A DNA stretch of 30,985 bases from JBBQBQ01 sp038317685 (GTDB lineage Bacteria; Desulfobacterota; Desulfuromonadia; Desulfuromonadales; DDH964): the NCBI GenBank assembly GCA_038317685.1, contig JBBQBQ010000005.1, positions 1-30,985 on the forward strand, in the 5' to 3' direction. Below are positions 14,620-22,228 of the stretch, one piece after another. Each line of letters opens with the position of its first letter. Within the stretch, counting starts at the first letter, position 1. Below the pieces are notes generated by a model that did not search any database, was not told the DNA's origin, and worked only from the letters and a program-made list of their open reading frames with translations. The position numbers and the translations under genes are program-made.

Positions 14620-15984
14620 ATGCGCAACTGTATCCTGCTGCTGATCCTCTCTATCCTCCTGGTCACCCTCGACGGGCTGGCCCGCGCCGCCGACAGTGAG
14701 GGTACGCTGCGATTGACGCTGCCGCAGGCGGTCGTTCTGGCCCTGGCCGCCAATCCCGACTTGACCCTGTCCCGCAGCCAGGAGCGGTCCGCCGTGGTGG
14801 CGGTGGAAACAGCCCGCGGCCGTTTCCTTCCCGACCTCCAGGCCAGCGGCAGCGGCCGGGAGAACTGGCAGCACCAGGCGCCGCCGGGGACCTCCGATGA
14901 ATATCGTACCGTCAACCTGGGGCTCGCCTCATCGTTGAACCTTTTCAACGGCTTTGCCGACAGCGCCGGGCTCGGCAGCGCCCGTCAGCAGCTCCAGGCG
15001 GCCTCCGCCACCCTGGAACGCCAGCGGCAGACGATCGCCTTCGACACCGCCAGCCGCTTCATCGCGGTCCTCAGCGATCAGGAACTGGTGCAGGTGGCGG
15101 AGCAGAACCTGACCAGCCAGAAGGCGCTGCAGGAACAGATCGACGCCTTCTACCGGGCCGGGGTGCGGTCGGTCACCGATCTTTATCAGCAGCAGGCGGC
15201 GACCGCCCTGGCCCAGTTCAACCTCATCAACGCCCGTCGCAATCTCCAGGTCGACCGGTTGCAGCTCCTCCAGACCCTCGGTCAGAACCCGCCGACGACG
15301 GTGGAGGTGGTGGCGCCGGGCGCCGTCGATGTTGGCGCCGCCCTGCCGAACCTCGATCTGGCGGAGCTTTACCGGCAGGCCCTCCTGGCCCGTCCCGACC
15401 TCACCGCTCAGGAGCGGCAGCTCGAGGCGTCCCGGGAAGCGATCCGCGTCGCCCGGGCCGGCTATCTGCCGACCCTCGCCCTGCAGGCCGATGCCGGTTC
15501 CAACTACAACAGCCAGAGTCACGGCAGCCTTTCCGGCCAGCTTGGCGACGACAATCTCGGCGCCAGCATCGGGGTGGCCTTGTCGGTGCCGATCTTCGAC
15601 CGCGACCAGACCCGCACCAGCGTCGCCCAGGCCCGCCTCGGGGCCGACGACGCCGCGACCCGGCTGGCCAAATTGAGGCAGCAGGTCGGGGCCGAGGTCG
15701 GCCAGGCGCTGTCTGACTACCGCAGCGCCGAAGAGCAGCTGACGGCGGCGACCGAGCAGCTCAGCTACGCCCGCCAGGCCCTGGCGGCGACCGAAGCCCG
15801 CTACCGGGTCGGCGCCTCGACCTGGATCGAACTCTCCACCGCCCGTTCGACCCTGGTTCAGGCCCAAGGGGACGAAGTCCGGGCCCGCTACGCCGTCCTG
15901 CTGCAGGGCTTGAACCTCGGCTATGCCGCTGGCGACCTCGATCCCCTGCTGAACCGCCTGAACCCCCAGGAGCACTCCTCATGA
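14620..15984 (+). CDS. TolC-family outer membrane protein (ABC efflux operon)
   Basis: The 454-residue product has a signal peptide (about 1-24, ending ARAAD), then LRLTLPQAVVLALAANPDL, the usual family start, and two TolC repeats (RQTIAFDTASRFIAVLSDQ; RQQVGAEVGQALSDYRSAE). The segment EARYRVGASTWIELSTARSTL is typical of the second half. It should form the outer-membrane duct for the MacA/MacB-type system encoded directly downstream. Its stop overlaps the adaptor start (ATGA at 15981). It is the second TolC-type gene in the window and differs clearly in sequence from the first at 7603. Confidence 0.93.
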   Translation: MRNCILLLILSILLVTLDGLARAADSEGTLRLTLPQAVVLALAANPDLTLSRSQERSAVVAVETARGRFLPDLQASGSGRENWQHQAPPGTSDEYRTVNLGLASSLNLFNGFADSAGLGSARQQLQAASATLERQRQTIAFDTASRFIAVLSDQELVQVAEQNLTSQKALQEQIDAFYRAGVRSVTDLYQQQAATALAQFNLINARRNLQVDRLQLLQTLGQNPPTTVEVVAPGAVDVGAALPNLDLAELYRQALLARPDLTAQERQLEASREAIRVARAGYLPTLALQADAGSNYNSQSHGSLSGQLGDDNLGASIGVALSVPIFDRDQTRTSVAQARLGADDAATRLAKLRQQVGAEVGQALSDYRSAEEQLTAATEQLSYARQALAATEARYRVGASTWIELSTARSTLVQAQGDEVRARYAVLLQGLNLGYAAGDLDPLLNRLNPQEHSS

Positions 15985-17195
15985 CCCGCACCGCCCGTCT
16001 TTTGCTGCGCAGTTCCATCGTCCTGATCGTCCTGGCGGTCGTCATCGCCGGTCTTTACCTGTGGCGCGGCGCCGGTTCGGCGAAGTCCGCCGCCGCCCCC
16101 TATCTGACCGCACCGGTTGTCCGCGGCACCTTGGAGCGCACCGTCTCTTCCACCGGCACCCTTGCCGCCGTGGAAACGGTGACGGTCGGCACCGAGGTCT
16201 CGGGGACGGTGGCGAAGGTCCTGGTCGACTTCAATAGCAAGGTGACGAAGGGGGAAATTATGGCGGTCCTCAAGCCCGACCTCTTCAACGCCGCCGTCGC
16301 CGATGCGGGAGGGACGGTGACCCAGACCGAGGCGGGCCTCGCCCAGGCCGAGGCCGACCTGGAACGCAACCGCCCGCTCTTTGACCAGGGTTACCTTGCC
16401 GCGCAGGAATTCCTCCCCTACCAGACCGCCCGCGACAAGGCCCGGGCGGGCCTCGTTTCGGCCCGGGCCGGACTGGCCCGGGCCCGCACCAACCTGGGGA
16501 ATGCGACGATCCGCTCGCCGATCGCCGGCACCGTTATCCAGCGCAGCATCGATGCCGGGCAGACGGTGGCGGCCAGTCTCAACACCCCGACCCTCTTCAT
16601 CATCGCCAAGGACCTGGCGCGGATGCAGATCGAGGCGGCCGTCGACGAGACCGACATCGGCCAGATCCAGCCCGGCCAGCCGGTCCGTTTCAGCGTCCAG
16701 AGTTACCCGGAGAGGACCTTTACCGGCAGCGTTCGCCAGGTGCGGCTGCAGCCGACGACGGTGCAGAACGTCGTCACCTATACTGTCATTGTCGAGGCGG
16801 CCAACGACGACAAGGTCCTCCTTCCCGGCATGACCGCCACCGTTGACTTCGTCGTCGAACGGGTCGAGGGAGCGTTCCTCGTCCCCAACGCCGCCCTGCG
16901 CTTCAAGCCGACCCGTCCCGGCGGCGAGACGGCCGCGCCCGACGCAGAGGTTACCGGAGACGCGGCGACCGGCAAGGGGCGCCCCCGAGGCCCCCGGCTC
17001 TTCACGGTCACCGCGGAAGGGCGCCTGGAGCCCCACCAGGTCACGGCCGGCAGCAGCAACGGCCAGCAGACCGTCGTTACCGGTGACGATCTCAAGGAAG
17101 GGCTGTCCGTCGTCACCGGGGTGAACGCTGCGGGGTCCAAGCCGAAGGCGAGCTTCTCCCTCTTCGGCGCCATGCGCGGCAGGCCGTCACGATGA
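15981..17195 (+). CDS. macA: MacA-like periplasmic adaptor of an ABC efflux system
   Basis: The 404-residue HlyD/MacA-type membrane fusion protein has one N-terminal membrane anchor (SSIVLIVLAVVIAGLYLWRG, no lipobox). The order is first lipoyl half (VSGTVAKVLVDFNSKVTKGE), coiled-coil hairpin (about 105-165), second lipoyl half (SPIAGTVIQRSIDAGQTV), beta-barrel domain (DETDIGQIQPGQPVRFSVQS) and a membrane-proximal domain containing a low-complexity insert rich in Ala, Gly and Pro (about 315-335). In MacAB systems the adaptor stimulates the ATPase-permease and docks to TolC. Start and stop both overlap neighbouring genes, so the operon is tightly coupled. The symbol reflects family similarity, not proven substrate. 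Confidence 0.88.
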   Translation: MTRTARLLLRSSIVLIVLAVVIAGLYLWRGAGSAKSAAAPYLTAPVVRGTLERTVSSTGTLAAVETVTVGTEVSGTVAKVLVDFNSKVTKGEIMAVLKPDLFNAAVADAGGTVTQTEAGLAQAEADLERNRPLFDQGYLAAQEFLPYQTARDKARAGLVSARAGLARARTNLGNATIRSPIAGTVIQRSIDAGQTVAASLNTPTLFIIAKDLARMQIEAAVDETDIGQIQPGQPVRFSVQSYPERTFTGSVRQVRLQPTTVQNVVTYTVIVEAANDDKVLLPGMTATVDFVVERVEGAFLVPNAALRFKPTRPGGETAAPDAEVTGDAATGKGRPRGPRLFTVTAEGRLEPHQVTAGSSNGQQTVVTGDDLKEGLSVVTGVNAAGSKPKASFSLFGAMRGRPSR

Positions 17196-17941
17196 ACGCC
17201 GAAACCCTCCTCGTTCGCGACGTGACCAAGGTCTTCAACCTCGGGGATGTCCAGGTCCACGCCCTGCGCGGGGTCTCCCTCAGCGTCCGCCAGGGGGAGT
17301 TCGTCGCCGTCATGGGGAGTTCCGGGAGCGGCAAATCGACCCTGATGAACATCCTCGGCTGCCTCGATCTGCCGACCTCCGGCGACTATCACCTCGACGG
17401 CGTCGCCGTCGGCAGTCTCAGCCGCAACCGTCTTGCTGACCTGCGCAACGAAAAGATCGGCTTCGTTTTTCAGGGCTTCAACCTCCTGGCGCGGACCACC
17501 GCCCTGGAGAACGTCGAACTGCCGCTCCTCTACGATCGCCGTCACCGGGTCGCCCGGCCCCATGAAGCGGCCGTCGAGGCGCTCACCCGGGTCGGTCTCG
17601 GCGAGCGCCTCCACCACCATCCCAACCAGCTCTCCGGCGGCCAGCAGCAGCGGGTCGCCATCGCCCGCGCCCTCGTCAACCAGCCGGCCATCGTCCTTGC
17701 CGACGAGCCGACCGGCAACCTCGACAGCCGTACCACCCTGGAGGTCCTCGCCCTCTTCCAGCAGCTCAATCGGGAGGGGTTGACCCTGATCCTCGTCACC
17801 CACGAAGCCGAGGTCGCCCGCTACGCCTCGCGCCGCGTCGAACTGCGTGACGGCCGGGTGCTGCGCGACGAGCCGGTGACGGCACCGCGGGACGCCGTCG
17901 CCGACCTTGCTGTCCAGCCGGCATTGGAGGAGGAATCATGA
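17192..17941 (+). CDS. ABC transporter ATP-binding protein (MacB/LolD type)
   Basis: The 249-residue ATPase carries Walker A (GSSGSGKS, residues 42-49), Q-loop (FVFQGFNLL), signature LSGGQ (147-151), Walker B (IVLADE, about 167-172), D-loop (GNLDSR) and switch His in LVTHEAE. The length and motif spacing fit the stand-alone ATPase of MacB/FtsX-type exporters, which transmit force to periplasmic partners rather than moving substrate through the membrane. ATGA overlaps exist at both ends, with the adaptor and the permease. In E. coli MacB the ATPase and permease are one chain; here they are split. Confidence 0.95.
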   Translation: MNAETLLVRDVTKVFNLGDVQVHALRGVSLSVRQGEFVAVMGSSGSGKSTLMNILGCLDLPTSGDYHLDGVAVGSLSRNRLADLRNEKIGFVFQGFNLLARTTALENVELPLLYDRRHRVARPHEAAVEALTRVGLGERLHHHPNQLSGGQQQRVAIARALVNQPAIVLADEPTGNLDSRTTLEVLALFQQLNREGLTLILVTHEAEVARYASRRVELRDGRVLRDEPVTAPRDAVADLAVQPALEEES

Positions 17942-19155
17942 AGTGGCGCAAGCTCCTCAAGGTCGCCCTGCAGAGTATTGCCCGCAACAAGATGCGCAGC
18001 CTGCTGACCATGCTCGGCATCATCATCGGCGTCGGCTCGGTCATCAGCCTCGTCGCCCTCGGCGAAGGGTCGCAGAAGGATATCGAGGGGCAGGTCGCCT
18101 CCCTCGGGACCAACCTCCTGATGATCCAGGCCGGCAGCAGCCACATCGGCGGTGTCCAGGGGGGGGCCGGGACCCTCGAAGCCCTGACCATGGCCGATGT
18201 CGCCCTGCTGCAGAAGGATGCCCCGCTCCTCCAGGGGGTCTCGCCGGAGATCCGCGTGCAGAGCCAGGTCGTCGCCGCCGACCACAACTGGAACACCACC
18301 ATCTTCGGCGTTTTCCCCGACTACCTGATGATCCGCAACTTTCCCCTTGCCTCCGGGGCTGTCTTCGGTGAACGGGACCTGGCGACCCGCGCCAAGGTCG
18401 CCCTCCTCGGGAAAACCGTCGCCGACCAGCTCTTTCCCGGGGAGGACCCGGTCGGGGCGCGCATCCGCATCCGCAACGTCCCCTTCCTGGTCGTCGGGAT
18501 CCTCGCCTCCAAGGGCCCCTCGGCGATGGGGAGCGACCAGGACGACGTCATCCTCGCCCCGGCCACCACCGTCCTTTATCGCCTCGGCGACGGCAAGACG
18601 GTCCGCTCCATCGTCGCCAGCGCCGTCTCCGGCGAGCAGATGGCGGGCGCCAAGGCCGAAATCACGGCGGTCCTGCGGGAGGCCCATCGCCTTGCTCCCG
18701 ACGCCGTCGACGACTTCCACCTGCGCGACCAGACCGAGATCAACCAGATGGCGACCCGCGTCACCGGCACCCTGACCCTCCTGTTGACCGCCATCGCCGG
18801 GGTCTCCCTGGTCGTCGGCGGCATCGGCATCATGAACATCATGCTGGTCTCGGTCACCGAGCGCACCCGCGAGATCGGCCTGCGTCTCTCCATCGGCGCC
18901 CGCCCCCGCGACATCCTCTCCCAGTTCCTTCTGGAGGCGGCGACCTTAAGCCTCTTCGGCGGCATCCTCGGTATCGTCGGCGGCCTTGGCGGCGCCTTTC
19001 TCGGCGGCCGCCTGCTCGGCATCAGCGTCGTCGTCAACCCCGGGGTGATCGTCGTCGCCGTCCTCGTCACCGGTGCCATCGGCATCTTCTTCGGCTTCTA
19101 CCCGGCCCGCAAGGCTGCCAACCTCAACCCCATCGACGCGCTGCGCTACGAGTGA
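17938..19155 (+). CDS. ABC transporter permease (MacB periplasmic core plus FtsX domain)
   Basis: The 405-residue product has TM1 near the N-terminus (LTMLGIIIGVGSVISLVALG), a large MacB_PCD periplasmic domain (about 45-235), and three C-terminal TMs of the FtsX domain. The first contains LVVGGIGIMNIMLVSVTERT, followed by REIGLRLSIGARPRDI; the last ends GFYPARKAANLNPIDALRYE. This is the standard MacB-type mechanotransmission permease. It overlaps the ATPase gene by four bases and ends the operon. The substrate is unknown; family members export antibiotics, peptides, siderophores or lipoprotein-related cargo. Confidence 0.95.
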   Translation: MKWRKLLKVALQSIARNKMRSLLTMLGIIIGVGSVISLVALGEGSQKDIEGQVASLGTNLLMIQAGSSHIGGVQGGAGTLEALTMADVALLQKDAPLLQGVSPEIRVQSQVVAADHNWNTTIFGVFPDYLMIRNFPLASGAVFGERDLATRAKVALLGKTVADQLFPGEDPVGARIRIRNVPFLVVGILASKGPSAMGSDQDDVILAPATTVLYRLGDGKTVRSIVASAVSGEQMAGAKAEITAVLREAHRLAPDAVDDFHLRDQTEINQMATRVTGTLTLLLTAIAGVSLVVGGIGIMNIMLVSVTERTREIGLRLSIGARPRDILSQFLLEAATLSLFGGILGIVGGLGGAFLGGRLLGISVVVNPGVIVVAVLVTGAIGIFFGFYPARKAANLNPIDALRYE

Positions 19156-19291
19156 TCGGGGCTTGCCGCTGGAGATAACTCCGTAAGGATTCCAGTACCT
19201 TTTTGATGACAAGGAGATGAAGGGGTCAAAGGGGGGGACGGTTTTTTTCGGCAAAGAGCGGGGAGATGACCGGAACCAACAGAACCTGCGC

Positions 19292-19327
19292 AGCCGCCCG
19301 TAACCGGACCTGGACCGGCGGGCGGCT
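19292..19327 (+). terminator. Probable terminator of the ABC efflux operon
   Basis: AGCCGCCCG (19292-19300) pairs with CGGGCGGCT (19319-19327). The stem can continue inward through CCGG/CCGG with a small bulge. It is followed by ATTTGCGTTTG, a weak T-rich tail. It lies 137 bases after the permease stop. Confidence 0.5.
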
Positions 19328-19437
19328 ATTTGCGTTTGAGGGGCGATTGTCAACGACGATCAAGTTGTTAGTGGGGATTGTCTCCTGACCAGGGGTGACC
19401 CTTGTGGTCGCTGGTCCTGCCGTAGCTGCCGGAAGGG

Positions 19438-19471
19438 AAAAAATCAGGGGCGGCCCGGTGGCCGCCCCTGA
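19438..19471 (-). terminator. Rho-independent terminator of the PstS-like gene
   Basis: A perfect 12-bp stem (19444-19455 with 19460-19471) with a four-base loop is followed on the minus strand by six T (A-run at 19438-19443 on the plus strand). It lies about 30 bases after the stop of the minus-strand PstS-like gene. Confidence 0.9.
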
Positions 19472-19503
19472 GGGTACTGCAATTCCCTGGTGCGGGACCG
19501 ACG

Positions 19504-20322
19504 TCAATGGTTCAGCGGGACTCCGCCGGCGGCGACAAGGAGTGGTGCCGCGGCGGCGGAGGTGGCGAATTCCACGAATTCTTTGGCGTTCCCGGACAGG
19601 CCGCTCTCCTTGAAAATAAGCGCCAGGGTGTTGACACTCGGGTAACCGGCCAGGGTCGGCAGGCGTCCATCAATGGCGAGCATCTTCACCCTGGAGTTTT
19701 TCGCGACGTCATGAGGACCGAAACCGATGCCCGCCGGGTGGTCCTCGACGGCTGCAATCATCTCTTGGGTCTTGGTGGCGAGGAGTGCCTTGCTGGTCAG
19801 GCCGAGGTCCTTGAAACCGGGGAAACTGTTGCGCAGGACCTCCAGGGAGCTGTCGCCGTCCTCTCTGCGAGTGACGCTGATCGGCAGATCCTTGCCACCG
19901 ACTTCCTTCCAATTGGTGACCTTTCCGGAGTAGATGGCACACACCTGCTCAGAGCTGAGCCCCTGGATATCGGCGATGGGATTGACGAAGAAGACGACCG
20001 GCACCAGGGCGAAGGGACGATAACTGAGACCATAGGCCCGCTCTTTTTCCTTGATGGGACGAGCGACCCGGCCGAGGATGGCCGCTCCTTCGCCGACAGC
20101 CTTGATTCCCCCGCTGGAGCCGATGCTGTCGGGAATTTGGATGCTCGCGTCGGGGTGGATTTTTTCGAAGCTGAACTTCAAGGCTTTGAGGATCATGACC
20201 CCGTCGCCGGTGCCGACAATGGATATTTCTTCGGCCATGGCAGGGGTGCCGACGAAGGACAGGACCAGGACCAGGGCCAAGGCTCGACTCAACCTCGCGA
20301 TAAACCGAAAGCTGTCTTTCAT
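19504..20322 (-). CDS. PstS-like phosphate-type substrate-binding protein, orphan
   Basis: The 272-residue secreted protein has a signal peptide (about 1-31, ending TPAMAEE) and a type II periplasmic binding fold of the PBP-like/PstS class. Visible motifs are ISIVGTGDGVMILKALKFSF, IGSSGGIKAVGEGAAILGRV, VNPIADIQGLSSEQVCAIYS and GKVTNWKEVGG, and a GIGFGPHD segment. It is short compared with full PstS (about 320-350) and no pstC, pstA, pstB or phoU lies nearby. It may therefore be a PstS-like protein with a sensing or adhesive role. GAGGAG six bases before ATG 20322 sets the start; a TTG directly before it is rejected. It ends in a strong terminator and is monocistronic. Confidence 0.85.
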   Translation of the reverse strand: MKDSFRFIARLSRALALVLVLSFVGTPAMAEEISIVGTGDGVMILKALKFSFEKIHPDASIQIPDSIGSSGGIKAVGEGAAILGRVARPIKEKERAYGLSYRPFALVPVVFFVNPIADIQGLSSEQVCAIYSGKVTNWKEVGGKDLPISVTRREDGDSSLEVLRNSFPGFKDLGLTSKALLATKTQEMIAAVEDHPAGIGFGPHDVAKNSRVKMLAIDGRLPTLAGYPSVNTLALIFKESGLSGNAKEFVEFATSAAAAPLLVAAGGVPLNH

Positions 20323-20472
20323 CAAGATCTCCTCGAATAAATGTTAGGGGCCTCTGCAATAATTGGAGGCATCTTATACTGAAATGGGGTAGTTTTCTAG
20401 AATAAGTTCTAATGCGGCGGATTATTCTGCCAACAATGGTTTCGTGACGGGGGCCGCCAGGGGTATCGTGCC

Positions 20473-20612
20473 GCCCCGGTGACACCCGGTTCGCCCTGCA
20501 GAATCTCGCCGGCCATTTTGGCCGAAGCCTCGAGGTCCTCATCGCCGGGAGGCTTCTGGCCGGGGGTGGGGGGGGCTGAAATCGATGAGCAGGTAGGACC
20601 CGGTGGCGGGTG
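20473..20612 (-). pseudogene. Duplicated 140-bp fragment of the secreted-protein gene
   Basis: This segment is nearly identical to 22458-22596 inside the unknown secreted-protein gene. The two differ by three substitutions and one extra G in a G-run. The minus-strand reading gives the same residues (TPGQKPPGDEDLEASAKMAG then EILQGEPGVTG) before the similarity stops abruptly on both sides. It has no start, signal peptide or remaining gene body, so it is a gene fragment, not a gene. Both copies have the same orientation. Confidence 0.9.
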
Positions 20613-20676
20613 TTGAACGGGAAGCAGTGGAAGGAAAACAGCCATGGCGGGGGCGACCCAGCCATAAATAGTTTGT

Positions 20677-20690
20677 AATACATGTGTATT
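20677..20690. promoter_or_regulatory. Small palindrome upstream of the GST-like gene
   Basis: AATACATGTGTATT has perfect 6-bp arms (AATACA/TGTATT) around a two-base centre, about 90 bases before the GST-like start. It could be an operator, but the partner regulator is unknown. Confidence 0.3.
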
Positions 20691-20779
20691 GCAGGAGAAT
20701 TTACCAACCATCCCCACCTGAATAGTCCCCGCTTGATTACGGAAGGCGGGTTCTCCATCCTTCACCTAAGGAGGCAGTT

Positions 20780-21109
20780 ATGGAACTCTACGGCGCTTCT
20801 CGCTTTCTTTCGCCCTTCGCCAGGTCCGCCTTCGTCGCATCGCAGGAACCGGGCCTGCCCTTCGAGATGACACCCCTCGACCTGTCGCGGGGAGAAAACC
20901 AGGCGGCTGACTATGCGAAACAATCGCTCACCCAGCGCGTTCCCACCCTGGTCGATGGCGACTTCGCCCGGTCCGAATCTTCGGCCATCGACGGGTATCT
21001 GCACCAGGCTGATGCGGGGCCGCCGCTGTGGGGTCGGTTGCCGCATCCTTCTGCCGGGCCGGTGTGGGTTGCCCCGGCGGGGCTGTTTCAAGCTGCGGGA
21101 CCCGCATGA
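20780..21109 (+). CDS. Glutathione S-transferase-like protein, C-terminal domain missing
   Basis: The 109-residue product begins with the GST thioredoxin-like domain: MELYGASRFLSPFARSAF, then a strand/helix part, QSLTQRVPTLVDGDF with the cis-Pro (RVPTL), and SESSAIDGYL with the Glu-Ser glutathione-binding pair. The wording resembles the YfcF-type GST group. GSTs are normally about 200 residues. Here recognisable similarity stops after about residue 80 and the rest (PPLWGRLPHPSAGP onward) does not resemble the helical C-terminal domain. AAGGAGG lies five bases before the ATG, so expression is likely. It is either a decayed GST or a stand-alone N-domain. Its stop overlaps the next ATG (ATGA). 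Confidence 0.7.
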   Translation: MELYGASRFLSPFARSAFVASQEPGLPFEMTPLDLSRGENQAADYAKQSLTQRVPTLVDGDFARSESSAIDGYLHQADAGPPLWGRLPHPSAGPVWVAPAGLFQAAGPA

Positions 21110-22059
21110 ATCGTCATCGGCTCGCCGGAATTCCCGGGGGGGGACGGGACGTGACAACTCTTCCCGGGGAACCCCTGAGGATGGCCCTGGCCGGGCTCCT
21201 TGTCGAGTACCGGAACCGGCGCATCCTTGCCCCGTCCTTTGAGGCAAAAGGGATGGAGCGGCACGCCGGGGCGCTCGCCGAGCAGTGGAATGCCCGCTTT
21301 CCCGGCTTCCCGACCGAACATTTTCCCTACACCTCGCTCCGGGGGGAGTTTCATCGCAAGCAGCGGGACGCCCACCTGAAGGACATTATCGTCCGCTTGC
21401 TGGCGGACTGCGATGGTCCACCGCCCATCGTCAACCCCGCCTGTGTCTTCGGCGCACATGCCTGCGACCTGGCCCGGCGCTTGCCGCACCGGCAGGTGAT
21501 CGGGACGGACATTGACCCGCGGTGGCATGCGCTGTACCGGATTCGTAAACTGGGGCATCTCCCCCGGAACTTCAGCTTCCGGCAGGACAATATTTTTTCC
21601 CCGCAACTGGATGTCACGCCGATCGCCGTCGTTTTCTTTGGTGCCTGCGGTTCTGTCACGGACGGAGCCCTGGACTATGCCATCGCCGCGGGGGCCCGAT
21701 TTGTCATGTGCCGCACCTGCTGCCACGACAATATCGGCGGCAACCTGGCCGTCACCTCGCGTCCCAGCCTGGTCAGCCACTTCTTCCGGGCCAAAAACCG
21801 GGTCTACAACCGCCTGAAAAAGGCGCCGAAATACTCCGGCTATTACTTCTCACAAAAGTACGCTGACAACGCCTATCCCCGGAGCGTCGCCGGCAGGCGG
21901 TCAAGCACTCCGGACGAATTCCTGGCGGTGGCCCGGGACTCGGCGGAGAGCGACATCTGCCGGGCCATCATCGACCTGGACCGGTGTCTCTACCTCGTCG
22001 AGCATGGTTTTCTTGTCGAGTATCAGGGCGAGTTGCTGGTGGCGGAACGGGAAGTGTGA
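21106..22059 (+). CDS. SAM-dependent methyltransferase-like protein
   Basis: The product is up to 317 residues. A Rossmann-like core is suggested by PACVFGAHACDLARRLPHRQ followed by VIGTDIDPRWHALYR (motif I region and acidic ribose-binding Asp), FSFRQDNIFSP and a strand IAVVFFGACGSVTDGALDYA. The later motif ARFVMCRTCCHDNIGGN recalls the Cys/His-containing active regions of METTL25-like methyltransferases. The glycine-rich loop is degenerate, so activity is uncertain. The ATG at 21106 overlaps the GST-like stop; an in-frame ATG at 21181 sits closer to the first conserved-looking segment (LLVEYRNRRILAPSF) and may be the true start (292 residues). The substrate is unknown. Confidence 0.6.
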   Translation: MNRHRLAGIPGGGRDVTTLPGEPLRMALAGLLVEYRNRRILAPSFEAKGMERHAGALAEQWNARFPGFPTEHFPYTSLRGEFHRKQRDAHLKDIIVRLLADCDGPPPIVNPACVFGAHACDLARRLPHRQVIGTDIDPRWHALYRIRKLGHLPRNFSFRQDNIFSPQLDVTPIAVVFFGACGSVTDGALDYAIAAGARFVMCRTCCHDNIGGNLAVTSRPSLVSHFFRAKNRVYNRLKKAPKYSGYYFSQKYADNAYPRSVAGRRSSTPDEFLAVARDSAESDICRAIIDLDRCLYLVEHGFLVEYQGELLVAEREV

Positions 22060-22152
22060 AAGGGCTATTGGGGGGGGCAGGCAGGCGAGGCTCCCCCATG
22101 CCGACGGTGGGAGGCGGACCGGCGTCAGACGTGGGGTGCAGAGGCCAAATGG

Positions 22153-22184
22153 GGCGGGCTGCTTTTTCGCAAAAGCAGCCCGCC
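22153..22184. terminator. Strong hairpin between convergent genes
   Basis: A perfect 14-bp stem (22153-22166 with 22171-22184; arms GGCGGGCTGCTTTT and AAAAGCAGCCCGCC) with loop TCGC lies between the methyltransferase-like gene and the convergent secreted-protein gene. No long T-run follows on either strand, but the position and strength suggest a shared transcription end. Confidence 0.7.
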
Positions 22185-22228
22185 GCCGTATGCGTGGTCG
22201 GAAAGTGACGATGCCGCTGCGAGTTCCC

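Larger units (their letters stand above)
19156..19503. other. Gene-free stretch between convergent operons
   Basis: About 350 bases separate the end of the ABC efflux operon from the end of the PstS-like gene. Besides two terminator-like hairpins (listed separately) I see no credible small gene; frames here lack ribosome binding sites and recognisable content. Convergence of two units explains the gap. Confidence 0.6.
20323..20779. other. Intergenic region with duplicated gene fragment
   Basis: This 457-base gap separates divergent genes. It holds the 140-bp duplicated fragment at 20473-20612, an AT-rich stretch before the PstS-like gene, and the leader of the GST-like gene with the small palindrome at 20677-20690. 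No intact gene is visible. Confidence 0.7.

Noticed and set aside
20409..20765. 118-residue minus-strand frame containing the duplicated fragment
   Set aside because: Only the 46 or so residues from the duplication resemble a protein; the flanks do not match the parent gene and there is no signal peptide or convincing ribosome binding site.
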